Source: Caldithrix sp.
GTDB lineage: Bacteria; KSB1; UBA2214; DYKH01
Direction: 5' to 3'
Assembly (NCBI GenBank): GCA_020722685.1
Contig: DYKH01000069.1
Location: 1-28,104, forward strand
Length of the DNA stretch: 28,104 nucleotides
Position 1 is the stretch's first letter. Every line of letters starts with the position of its first letter. Below the pieces are notes generated by a model. It was not told the DNA's origin, did not search any database, and saw only the letters and a program-made list of their open reading frames with translations. This document shows, one piece after another, positions 7,401-15,196 of the stretch. A program made the position numbers and the translations under genes.

Positions 7401-8981
7401 ATGAACAAAGCCAAGATTTCCGTTCTTCTGCCTATTACCAAAGAAACCCCATACGGTCAGGAAGGTTTTCTAAAAATCATTCAGTCCCTCAAGAATCAAT
7501 ACGAACAGAGTGTTCAAGTTGTCGTTTTCGGAGAAAGTGAATACGCCGCCAAAATTTGTCAGGAAAATAAATACGACTTTGTAGCGGTCTCCAGTCCCTC
7601 GAAATCCCAAGCGTTGAATCTGGCCCTTTCACAGGCGATGGGCGAATATATCCTTCATTGCAGCACTGAAGCCAATGTCATCGAGTTCAAGAGGTCCGCC
7701 ATTGCATTTTACACATTGGCAATGGATCGCCATCCGGACTGCCCCCTGCTCTATACGGATTACGACCTCTTAGACAATGGTGTGCAGAAATCCCGCAAGC
7801 TGTTAGAGTTTCACCCGGGCCGCGTCTGCGATAGCTGGGACATGGGGTACTGCCTGCTTTTCCGCCGAGCGTTTTTGGAAAAAGTCAATTTTGCTGATAC
7901 CAAATATCGATTTCATCCCTTGTATGATCTTCGCCTAAAAGCCTTTGAATCCGGAGAGATCATCCACGTTTCGAATCGTTTTAACGGCGCCCCCTACACC
8001 GTACATGCCGCGGCCAAGGGTTTGGATGTTTTTGCTTATTTGAAAGCAGGAAAAGAAGTGGCGCTGGAATTAGAGGCTATCTTTACCGAGCACCTCAAGC
8101 GAATTGGCGCGTACTTAGCTCCTGGACAGAACTATCGGCCGGTAACTTATTCGCCTCAAGAGGAAGCTTCTTTCGAATCTTGCATTGCCTCTGTCGTCAT
8201 CCCCGTGTTTGGCCGGCCGGAATTCATTGGCCCGGCCATCGAATCGGTGCAAGCGCAAACGATAAAGAATATCGAAGTGGTGGTCGTGTGCAATGGCGGA
8301 GAGCAGGATCCGACCAATGCGGAAGTGAAACGCTATATGAATGGTGGAGACAAATACGATCCGGCCAAGCCGCCGGTTCGCCTGATCGTGCACGACATGA
8401 ATAACCTGGGTCTGTGTTTCAACTCCGCCTTGCAATCGTCCAAGGCCAAATACTATGTACAACTGGACTCGGATGATCTGCTTTTTCCCGAAGCTGTAGA
8501 GAAACTGCTAAAGGTTTACGAAGAAGATGACCGCATCGGCATGGTGATCGGCTCCTACCAAGTTTTCGAGAAGAAAGAAAACGGTGAGATAGTTCCTGTC
8601 CTGGTCCATGGCAAGCCGTTCATCGTCACCCACGATGAATGGACGGAGGAAAACGGGCGCAACAATTTACTGCGAATTGGCGGCGCCGGCGCCCCGCGTT
8701 CCATCAAGATCAAAGTGCTGAAAGAAATGGGTTGGTTCGGCATGAACGACTCCCCCTACTGCCGCAACTATGGTGAGGACTATGAGCTGGTGAACAAAGT
8801 GGCGGAAAAATACCGCATTGGTCGCGTCTGGGAGCCGATCTACAAAGTTGTCCGCCACGCCGGCGGCACCGATCACAACATCGACCAGGCCACCATCGAC
8901 GTGAATGAAAACGCAAAAGATCACATGCGGCTGGAAGCGATTCGGAGAAGGCAGAGGATAAATGAAGTCCAGAAGACTTGA
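7401..8981 (+). CDS. Family 2 glycosyltransferase, two GT-A-like domains
   Basis: Predicted inverting GT2-type sugar transferase acting in the cytoplasm; the donor and acceptor are unknown. The 526 residues contain two GT-A-like halves. The first (about 5-230) starts with ISVLLPITKE and keeps the fold's hallmarks only loosely. The second starts at about 262 with ASVVIPVFGRPEFI and has the classic metal-binding DSDD (356-359). A conserved-looking C-terminal block follows, with NYGEDYELVNKVAEKY and WEPIYKVVRHAGGTDHN. Start at 7401 has AGGAG ten bases upstream, which rules out the longer reading. No signal peptide or membrane segment is visible. It stands alone between nagB and a non-coding stretch, not in a polysaccharide cluster, so glycan, lipid or protein targets are all possible. 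Confidence 0.85.
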   Translation: MNKAKISVLLPITKETPYGQEGFLKIIQSLKNQYEQSVQVVVFGESEYAAKICQENKYDFVAVSSPSKSQALNLALSQAMGEYILHCSTEANVIEFKRSAIAFYTLAMDRHPDCPLLYTDYDLLDNGVQKSRKLLEFHPGRVCDSWDMGYCLLFRRAFLEKVNFADTKYRFHPLYDLRLKAFESGEIIHVSNRFNGAPYTVHAAAKGLDVFAYLKAGKEVALELEAIFTEHLKRIGAYLAPGQNYRPVTYSPQEEASFESCIASVVIPVFGRPEFIGPAIESVQAQTIKNIEVVVVCNGGEQDPTNAEVKRYMNGGDKYDPAKPPVRLIVHDMNNLGLCFNSALQSSKAKYYVQLDSDDLLFPEAVEKLLKVYEEDDRIGMVIGSYQVFEKKENGEIVPVLVHGKPFIVTHDEWTEENGRNNLLRIGGAGAPRSIKIKVLKEMGWFGMNDSPYCRNYGEDYELVNKVAEKYRIGRVWEPIYKVVRHAGGTDHNIDQATIDVNENAKDHMRLEAIRRRQRINEVQKT

Positions 8982-9018
8982 GAATACTGAGGCGGGAGGC
9001 CTTCTGTTTATGTTGTCA

Positions 9019-9160
9019 TATCCGCCTAAAGTGTGTTTGGCTCTCATCAATACCTCGTTGGAACGAGGTGAAATAGGTGGCAGGCATCGATCGGTGTGAC
9101 AGCTCCGCCCACCGTTTCAACAGTCGCCACAAATCTCACTCCATTTTGCAGAGGTGTTGC
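9019..9160 (+). repeat. Dispersed ~140-bp repeat, copy A
   Basis: Starts TATCCGCCTAAAGTGTGT and includes the palindrome CCTCGTT-GG-AACGAGG followed by TGAAATAGGTGGCAGGCA. The distal part has ACCGTTTCAA and GAGGTGTT. It aligns with 25274-25413 in the same orientation over its whole length: the first ~65 bp are close, the middle is diverged, and the last ~55 bp are similar again. Both copies are in gaps. It has no ORF and no transposase, so it is likely a non-autonomous or degenerate repeat. Confidence 0.6.
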
Positions 9161-9263
9161 CCGGGTCCTTCAAACGCGGGCGCCGTTTAGAATGCGGCCG
9201 TAGACCGACAGATTCTAACAGCTATGCGGTAGATTGGCAAAATCGAAAATTAAGGCCGTAGGA

Positions 9264-9279
9264 GATGTCTCCAGACATC
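9264..9279. repeat. Short REP-like hairpin
   Basis: GATGTCT-CC-AGACATC is a perfect 7-bp stem preceded by GGA. The GGAGATG head resembles the hairpins at 43-70 and 12235-12261, so it may be a diverged member of the same family. Confidence 0.35.
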
Positions 9280-9360
9280 GAGCATTACTGCATATTGTGA
9301 TCGAACTCGGAGAGTTCTCTTACATATTGTGGTGAGAGAAAATTTGCCGAACTACAGGAG

Positions 9361-10554
9361 CTATAGACAAATTTTCCCCAACACCGTCGCTTTCTCTGCT
9401 CCTGTTGCCGAAGGCACATTTCCATAACCTCCACAAACCGTCTCATTCGCCAGGACCGCAAAACAGATGGCTTCTTTGGCAGCCGAAGGAATGCCGAAAT
9501 CATCGGATGTATGGACGGCTACTTCACCGAAAGCTTCTCGGAGTTGAATCATCATCACCGGATTTCGGCTTCCGCCGCCACTGACGATGAGCTGATCTAT
9601 AGGCGTCTTCGCCATGAGGAATCTCTGATAACTTTGCCGGATGGACTGCACGGTCAGCGCGGTTGCCGTGGCAATGAGATCATTGGTAGGAAGACTGAAG
9701 GTTCGTCCAAATTCTTCAAAGTGCGCGAGAAAGTCGCCGCCGAAATATTCTCTGCCGGTTGACTTGGGCGGCGCCGTCATGAAATAACCGTCCTCCAACA
9801 AAAGCGCCAGGATTTCAGCCCGGATCTTGCCGGTTGCGGCGATTCGGCCATTTTCATCGTAGGGCATGTTGTAATGCTTCCGGCAAAGGTAATCGATCAG
9901 CATATTCCCCGGCCCGGTATCGAAAGCGATGACCTCATCGATGGAACAGGACTTGGGCAAAATGGTTAGGTTGGCAATCCCCCCAATGTTGAGCAGACCC
10001 CGAGAAAGGTCTTTGGAACGAAAAATGAGATAATCAAAGATAGGCACCAACGGGGCGCCTTGCCCGCCCACGGCCATGTCTGCAGGACGAAAGTCCGCCA
10101 CGGTCACTACGCCCGTACGTTTGGCAATCACCGAGGGTTCGCCGATTTGCCAAGTAGAGGCTATCTTCCTGCCCAAGAAGTCTGCTTCCCTTGGCAGGTG
10201 GCGAATGGTCTGACCATGGGATCCTATCAGATCGATTTCACTTAGCTGGATGCCCGCTTTCGAGGCGACCACAGCCGCCGCCTCAGCAAACATCTCGCCC
10301 AGATAGAAATTAAGCTGCGAAATCTCATTCACTGGCGCTTGCTTTGCCGAAGCAAGGGAGTGTATTTCTTCCCTGACCAATGCAGAATAAGGCCGGGTTT
10401 CAAAGGCGAGCAATTGCAGCTCAGTATGAATTCCACTGCCTCGAATCCGAACCAGCGCAGCGTCTATGCCATCCGCAGAGGTACCTGACATTAAGCCAAT
10501 AACCAGCTTTTCGGATTTGTTGGAGAGAGAAACAAGCATATTACCGACATCCAT
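9361..10554 (-). CDS. anmK: Anhydro-N-acetylmuramic acid kinase
   Basis: Phosphorylates and hydrolytically opens 1,6-anhydroMurNAc, released during peptidoglycan turnover, giving MurNAc-6-phosphate for recycling. The 397-residue protein has the family's N-terminal phosphate loop GLMSGTSADGID (MSGTS at 22-26), the catalytic-region GSHGQTIRH, and the nucleotide-binding FDTGPGNMLID. The C-terminal block DDFGIPSAAKEAICFAVLA is also typical. The ATG at 10554 lies 7 nt after the stop of the upstream kinase. An overlapping TTG (10569) and a later ATG (10539) are alternatives. It is the last gene of the bioY-kinase-anmK operon. MurQ and NagA, needed to link its product to NagB, are not in the window. 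Confidence 0.95.
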   Translation of the reverse strand: MDVGNMLVSLSNKSEKLVIGLMSGTSADGIDAALVRIRGSGIHTELQLLAFETRPYSALVREEIHSLASAKQAPVNEISQLNFYLGEMFAEAAAVVASKAGIQLSEIDLIGSHGQTIRHLPREADFLGRKIASTWQIGEPSVIAKRTGVVTVADFRPADMAVGGQGAPLVPIFDYLIFRSKDLSRGLLNIGGIANLTILPKSCSIDEVIAFDTGPGNMLIDYLCRKHYNMPYDENGRIAATGKIRAEILALLLEDGYFMTAPPKSTGREYFGGDFLAHFEEFGRTFSLPTNDLIATATALTVQSIRQSYQRFLMAKTPIDQLIVSGGGSRNPVMMIQLREAFGEVAVHTSDDFGIPSAAKEAICFAVLANETVCGGYGNVPSATGAEKATVLGKICL

Positions 10555-10561
10555 GCATCGC

Positions 10562-11539
10562 CTATTCAACCGGCGCGGATGCTTTGATTTGGTCGAGAAT
10601 TTCTTTTCCCACTGCGACGCCCAATTTTTGTAGCGCCAAGATCGCTGCGCCCACGGCCGGCTCGAATAAAGGATCGATAAAATCCACTTTCGCCGCCACC
10701 CTTAATGCCTCTTCCCGTACAAAGGGCAGCAACTTGTCCCGCTGCTTGAAAACACTGCCGACCAAGGCTACGGAAACGGCATCATTTTGCTTGCCGAGCT
10801 TTTTCGCTACGGCTGCCACCACTTTACCAAGTTCTCGTCCGGCAGTCGTGATGATATTTTGAGCTACGGCGTCCCCTATTTCGGCCTGTTCGAAAACCAG
10901 CGGCGCGATGCCGGCAATTTCGGTGCGATCAATTTTGCCGGAGTAGATTTGCGAAATGATCAGGTCTATACTTGCGAGATCGTATTTCTTTTCGATCACT
11001 TTGCGAAGAGATGTTTGTTCACCGCGGCCATCCAAGTCTTTCAGCGCCGCAATGATCGCTTGTTGGCCGATGAAATACCCGCTGCCTTCGTCGCCGAGAA
11101 GATAGCCCCAACCGCTGCAGCGCACCAGATTGCCGGTTTCATCCTTGCCGAAGCAGATCGATCCCGTACCCGAGATGAGAATCACTCCCGGCCCGCCGGC
11201 GAACGCCCCTCCTAAAGCCGCAGCAGCGTCCGAGTCGACGGTGTAGCTTTCGGCTAATCGAAGTGTCGTAAGAACCTCCGATATTGCGCTCCTGTCCGCC
11301 GGTCTGCCGGCGCCAGCCAGACCAGCGAATAAGTGATCTATGCTTTGAACGGTGACACCCGCTGCCTTGCGAAGGTCGTCAAAAATCCTTTTGATCACCT
11401 GCCCCAGCTTTTCGCCTCCGACCACTTGAAAGTTGGAAGATTCACCGACAGTGCGGGCTAACACTTTCCCAGAATCCTCCATCAACACCCCGATGGTCTT
11501 TGTCCCGCCGCCGTCTATACCCATGACATATTGCGCCAT
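10562..11539 (-). CDS. BadF/BadG-family amino-sugar kinase (NagK/MurK-like)
   Basis: ATP-dependent sugar kinase of the acetate-kinase/actin fold, most likely acting on N-acetylglucosamine, glucosamine or MurNAc. The 325-residue sequence opens with the phosphate loop GIDGGGTKT (7-15). It continues with VDSDAAAALGG (101-111, likely catalytic Asp), the adenosine-side motif ISGTGS (122-127) and GWGYLLGDEGSG (143-154), all hallmarks of the GlcNAc-kinase branch of the BadF/BadG family. ATG 11539 has AGGAG ten bases upstream. It lies 12 nt after bioY and immediately before anmK, so the three are surely one operon; the anmK link favours a cell-wall recycling substrate. Which sugar it prefers cannot be read from the sequence. 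Confidence 0.88.
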   Translation of the reverse strand: MAQYVMGIDGGGTKTIGVLMEDSGKVLARTVGESSNFQVVGGEKLGQVIKRIFDDLRKAAGVTVQSIDHLFAGLAGAGRPADRSAISEVLTTLRLAESYTVDSDAAAALGGAFAGGPGVILISGTGSICFGKDETGNLVRCSGWGYLLGDEGSGYFIGQQAIIAALKDLDGRGEQTSLRKVIEKKYDLASIDLIISQIYSGKIDRTEIAGIAPLVFEQAEIGDAVAQNIITTAGRELGKVVAAVAKKLGKQNDAVSVALVGSVFKQRDKLLPFVREEALRVAAKVDFIDPLFEPAVGAAILALQKLGVAVGKEILDQIKASAPVE

Positions 11540-11551
11540 TCGATCAATCTC

Positions 11552-12106
11552 CTATTCAGAAAATCTGTTGAGGATGGTTCTACCGATAACAGTCGCCAAG
11601 AAAGCTTTGGCCGCTTCCCCCGGCACAAACACGATAGCCCCCACCATTATTGCCTTCCAGGGCGTTAGGAATTTGCCAAGAATAAAATTTGAAAACACAA
11701 AAAGCCAAAGCACGCCAATGGTGAGAATGACGGCGGCGCCCAGTAAGTCAATTGCAAATATTCTCACAAAGGACACGGGCGGAGGAAGACGCCGAACAAG
11801 CGCGGCAATTCCAAAGGACGCGATTGGGAAGCTCAATAGATAGCCAAAAGTGGGCTGTATAAGGTAGCCGATTCCCCCCCCGTGCGCAAATACCGGCAAT
11901 CCCAAGAGGCCCAGGACAAGATAAGCAGCTTGGCTGGCTGCTGCCAAACTTGGCGCCAGCGTATTGCCCGCAAGCAACGGGAAAATGGATTGCAGAGACA
12001 GCGGCACCCAAGGAAAGGGTATCCGCAGCGAAGCAGTTCCAGCCATCAGAGCGACGTACAAACCCGCGATAGCCAGATTCCGAGTTCTTTCTTTGCTCTG
12101 TTCCAT
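11552..12106 (-). CDS. bioY: Biotin transporter BioY (ECF S component)
   Basis: Membrane-embedded biotin-binding subunit of an energy-coupling-factor transporter. The 184 residues form about six hydrophobic segments and carry the family signature GLPVFAHGGGIGYLIQPTFGYL, and the N-terminal IPFPWVPLSLQ. ATG 12106 follows a GAGGA. It is the first gene of an operon with the amino-sugar kinase and anmK. No EcfA/EcfT genes are present, so it either uses shared modules encoded elsewhere or works alone. A biotin-transport gene leading a cell-wall recycling operon is an odd pairing; there is no visible BirA-type operator. Identification is firm. Confidence 0.95.
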   Translation of the reverse strand: MEQSKERTRNLAIAGLYVALMAGTASLRIPFPWVPLSLQSIFPLLAGNTLAPSLAAASQAAYLVLGLLGLPVFAHGGGIGYLIQPTFGYLLSFPIASFGIAALVRRLPPPVSFVRIFAIDLLGAAVILTIGVLWLFVFSNFILGKFLTPWKAIMVGAIVFVPGEAAKAFLATVIGRTILNRFSE

Positions 12107-12155
12107 TCCTCATCGGCGCGGTTCATCCTTCTTCCACTACTGCGTTGACTCGAAC

Positions 12156-12184
12156 AAAATACGAATTAAACTTCCGTCAGTCAA
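12156..12184 (-). promoter_or_regulatory. Promoter of the bioY-kinase-anmK operon
   Basis: On the minus strand TTGACT (12179-12184), a 17-nt spacer and TATTTT (12156-12161) lie about 50 nt upstream of the bioY ATG. A forward TTGACT at 12145-12150 makes a 6-bp inverted repeat flanking the -10; its significance is unclear. Confidence 0.5.
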
Positions 12185-12234
12185 TTTCTTTTTGCGCGAG
12201 GAACCTGAACCAGCCCTTACCGTACAATCTGGTT

Positions 12235-12261
12235 GGAGATGCCTGCATCCGCAGGCATGAC
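12235..12261. repeat. REP-like hairpin, second copy
   Basis: GGAGATGCCTGC-ATCC-GCAGGCATGAC has a perfect 8-bp stem (12239-12246 with 12251-12258). It differs only slightly from the element at 44-70, including the shared GGAG head and GAC tail. It lies in the gap between divergent bioY and the patatin gene. Confidence 0.6.
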
Positions 12262-12280
12262 ACCTGCCGCTGTGTCATTG

Positions 12281-12317
12281 CAATCTCCTTCCCAAACTGG
12301 GTTTGGGAAGGAGATTG
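12281..12317. repeat. Perfect 17-bp inverted repeat
   Basis: CAATCTCCTTCCCAAAC (12281-12297), a TGG loop and its exact reverse complement (12301-12317) form a very stable hairpin. No T-tract follows on either strand. It sits 19 nt from the REP-like hairpin, in the divergent gap upstream of the patatin gene. It may be a mobile mini-hairpin or an RNA leader structure. Confidence 0.7.
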
Positions 12318-12471
12318 CCAATCCGTAAGTGAGGTTTTACTACTCGGTACACTTTGTCCTTGCGTTTCCACAGCGCCTTTGATAAATTCACGCGCGAATC
12401 TAACAGGTATCCAATTCATCAGATCACGACATGCGCAACCACTCTCCCTCCCTTGTGGACAGTCAACCGTC

Positions 12472-15159
12472 ATGGACTTGATAGCTTCCCATCCCTATGG
12501 ATTTTGCAGGAACAAGCTTTTACCATTCCTGATGATTCTCCTCAGTGCCTACATCTGGCTGCCCAAGAAGGTTACTGCAGGAGGCATCATTCTGAAAACC
12601 ATCTCGCCAGAGTTTTCCGGCGTAGAGAGACCGCCCCATTGCCTGATTCCTCATCCAAAACTGGCTCGCCCCAAAATTGGTTTGGTTTTGAGTGGAGGCG
12701 GCTTGCGGGGTGTGGCTCAGATCGGCGTTCTAAAAGTTTTGGAAGAAAATAATGTTCCTGTCGATTACATCGTGGGAACGAGCATTGGCTCCATCATTGG
12801 CGGGCTTTACGCTTCGGGATACTCTCCTGACGAGATTTGGCAAATCACCCGCTCAATTCGGTGGAACGAATTGCTCAGCGATGCCCCGCAACGATCCGCG
12901 CAGTTCTTGGGTGAAAAGCAAAAGCGCGGGCGGGCCATTTTGCAGTTCCGCTTACAAGGTCTTAACATCGCCCTGCCGGAGGCATTTACCCCCGGTCAGC
13001 GGCTACTGGACATCTTGACCAATTTAGTTCTCAATGCGCCCTACCATTCCCTCGATTTCGATCAATTGGCCGTACCATTGCGAATCGTCACCACCGACAT
13101 CTTGTCGGGCAAGAAGGTTGTCCTCGACAAAGGCGATTTGGCGGAATCGATGCGAGCCTCCATCGCCGTGCCCCTGCTCTTTTCCCCGGTGGAGAAGGAT
13201 TCGCTGATTCTGGCCGATGGCGGCCTGACGGACAACATTCCTGTCGAAGTGGCCAAGGACTTTGGCGCCGATATTATCCTCGCGGTCAATACGACTTCAT
13301 TATTGCGCGGCAAAGACGACATGGTGGCGCCCTGGCAGATCGCCGATCAGGTTACCACCATCATGCAGCAACGGCATAACCGCGAACAGCTTGAGCTGGC
13401 CGATATGGTGATCGGATTTGAAGACCTGACTATGTCGTCCATGGACGATGAAACCATTGACCAGCTTTATCTGGAAGGACAAATACGGATGCGCACAAAA
13501 ATAGACAGTTTGCGCAGATTACTCACACCTTCTTTGGCACTGCATAATTCCGATCCGATCTGGTGGGTCGATCAAGTTGTGATTGATGCTCCAAGCGGAA
13601 TGAGCTTCGCCGATTTGGTGGATACCTGGGGCAAGCGAAATATCAGCGAAGGGGAAATCTCCAACACCCTGTACCGGGCCTATTCGACCGGCGGGCTCGC
13701 CGATGCCAAAGCTGAGGTGATGGTGAATGACCCCGACACCCTCCTGTGTTACCGATTTATCGCCAACCCTATCCTAAAAGAGGTTTCCTTTTTCGGCAAT
13801 TCCGTCCTCCCCGATTCGGTGCTGCGCTCTTCCTTTTCCGCCCTGCTCGACAAGCCAATCAATATTCGTGAAAGCAAAGAGGCGGTGAGAAAAGTTATCA
13901 AGCTGTACCGCGCAAAAGGGTACTCATTGGCCGAGGTTTCCTCCATTTCTTATTCCGAGCAGCTTCACATGGCAAAGGTATATATTTCCGAAGGCAAAAT
14001 TGCCTCGGTTCATTTTTCCGGCAATGAACGCACAAAAGATTTCGTCATCGATCGGGAATTCAATCTGCAAAAAGATCGTCTTTTTCAATTGGATAATGCC
14101 AAGCAGGGTGTGAATAATGTCTTTGGCACCGGGCTTTTTAGCTCGGTTTTCCTCAAAACCGCTCCAGGCTCAGAAGGCTGGAACATTGTTCTAGATCTGC
14201 ACGAGAACCCCGCCACGGTGTTGCGTTTGGGCGCACATTATGATAGGGAGCGCAAACAGCGTGCATTTGTGGAAGTAGCAGATGAGAATATTTTAGGAAC
14301 CGGCAATGATTTGACCCTACATGCACAGTATGGCAATAGAGATGCTGTTGCGGCAATGGATTTTCGCGCCGATCGCATCTTTAAGACATATTTGACCGCG
14401 CAAGCGAGAATACATCACCAGAATAGCAAACATTTTTTCTATCACGGCTTCAATAGAGTAGGTGAGTATGAACGCAGAGCCAGCGGTGCTGTCTTTAGTT
14501 TGGGCCAACAGATCGCCCGCTTTGGCACGCTCTCCGGCGTGATGCGCGTGGAACAGATTGCCATTCGCAGCATTTCCGGCTTTGGCTATGACCCGGGCTT
14601 GCTCAATATCCGCACGATCGGTTTAAATTCGGAGATCGATACTCGTGATCAAGTGCCTTTTCCGAGGACTGGAAAATTCCACAAATTTTACTACGAGGTA
14701 TCTTCCGGCACCTTCTTGGGGGCAGACATCTCCTATTTCAAAGTGCAAAATCAGCTCGCTACCTATTGGACTCTTAGGCAGCGCAACACGTTTTGCCCCA
14801 AGCTTATCTGGGGCACATCGGATTTAACGACGCCTTTTTCCGAATACTTTAGGCTTGGGGGAGAAGAGTCTTTTTATGGATTGCGGGAAGGGGAGCTACA
14901 AGGTAGGCACATGCTACTTTTCAGTCTGGAATACCGCTACTTTTTGCCGAAGAAATTCCTTTTTGACATCTATCTATCCTTGCGCTACGATGTGGGCGCG
15001 GCCTGGGAAACAGCCGTAGATCTCAACCCGGTAGATTTCATCAATGGCAGGGGTGTCGCACTTTCATTCAAATCGCCCCTCGGCCCTCTGTCCCTTTCTT
15101 ACGGAGCCGCAAGTAACGGAAAACGGCGAGTCTATTTCACCGCCGGCTATGATTTTTAA
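12472..15159 (+). CDS. Patatin-like phospholipase fused to POTRA domains and an Omp85-type barrel
   Basis: Outer-membrane protein joining a patatin lipase to a BamA-like translocator, similar in plan to type Vd autotransporters such as PlpD. From ATG 12472 the 895 residues read: signal peptide (about 1-36); patatin domain with oxyanion loop GGGLRG (75-80), nucleophile GTSIG (Ser104) and catalytic DGG (Asp249); then what look like three POTRA modules starting near 361, 434 and 510; then a barrel from about 580 to the terminal GYDF. Near the end GLREGELQGRHMLLFSLEYR matches the Omp85 barrel. All catalytic residues are present, so it should be an active lipase. The start is chosen for the signal peptide; the longer open frame upstream crosses repeats. 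It is divergent from bioY and convergent with the FecR gene. Confidence 0.9.
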   Translation: MDLIASHPYGFCRNKLLPFLMILLSAYIWLPKKVTAGGIILKTISPEFSGVERPPHCLIPHPKLARPKIGLVLSGGGLRGVAQIGVLKVLEENNVPVDYIVGTSIGSIIGGLYASGYSPDEIWQITRSIRWNELLSDAPQRSAQFLGEKQKRGRAILQFRLQGLNIALPEAFTPGQRLLDILTNLVLNAPYHSLDFDQLAVPLRIVTTDILSGKKVVLDKGDLAESMRASIAVPLLFSPVEKDSLILADGGLTDNIPVEVAKDFGADIILAVNTTSLLRGKDDMVAPWQIADQVTTIMQQRHNREQLELADMVIGFEDLTMSSMDDETIDQLYLEGQIRMRTKIDSLRRLLTPSLALHNSDPIWWVDQVVIDAPSGMSFADLVDTWGKRNISEGEISNTLYRAYSTGGLADAKAEVMVNDPDTLLCYRFIANPILKEVSFFGNSVLPDSVLRSSFSALLDKPINIRESKEAVRKVIKLYRAKGYSLAEVSSISYSEQLHMAKVYISEGKIASVHFSGNERTKDFVIDREFNLQKDRLFQLDNAKQGVNNVFGTGLFSSVFLKTAPGSEGWNIVLDLHENPATVLRLGAHYDRERKQRAFVEVADENILGTGNDLTLHAQYGNRDAVAAMDFRADRIFKTYLTAQARIHHQNSKHFFYHGFNRVGEYERRASGAVFSLGQQIARFGTLSGVMRVEQIAIRSISGFGYDPGLLNIRTIGLNSEIDTRDQVPFPRTGKFHKFYYEVSSGTFLGADISYFKVQNQLATYWTLRQRNTFCPKLIWGTSDLTTPFSEYFRLGGEESFYGLREGELQGRHMLLFSLEYRYFLPKKFLFDIYLSLRYDVGAAWETAVDLNPVDFINGRGVALSFKSPLGPLSLSYGAASNGKRRVYFTAGYDF

Positions 15160-15196
15160 CGGATGCGTCGACCGGCGAAAACCGACTACTTTTCCC

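Larger units (their letters stand above)
8982..9360. other. Non-coding gap with dispersed repeats
   Basis: The 379-nt gap between the convergent glycosyltransferase and anmK genes has no credible ORF. It contains one copy of the ~140-bp dispersed repeat (9019-9160) and a short hairpin (9264-9279). The nonamer CATATTGTG also occurs twice (near 9292 and 9323). No clear terminator with a T-tract is seen. Confidence 0.6.

Noticed and set aside
9019..9160. CRISPR-like or tRNA-like structure in the repeat
   Set aside because: Only two distant copies, no spacers, and no cloverleaf or tRNA-conserved bases.
12145..12471. N-terminal extension of the patatin ORF
   Set aside because: It runs through two hairpin repeats and the bioY promoter, whereas the ATG at 12472 gives a proper signal peptide.
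15160..15196. Terminator between the convergent patatin and FecR genes
   Set aside because: The 37-nt gap shows no convincing GC stem plus T-tract.
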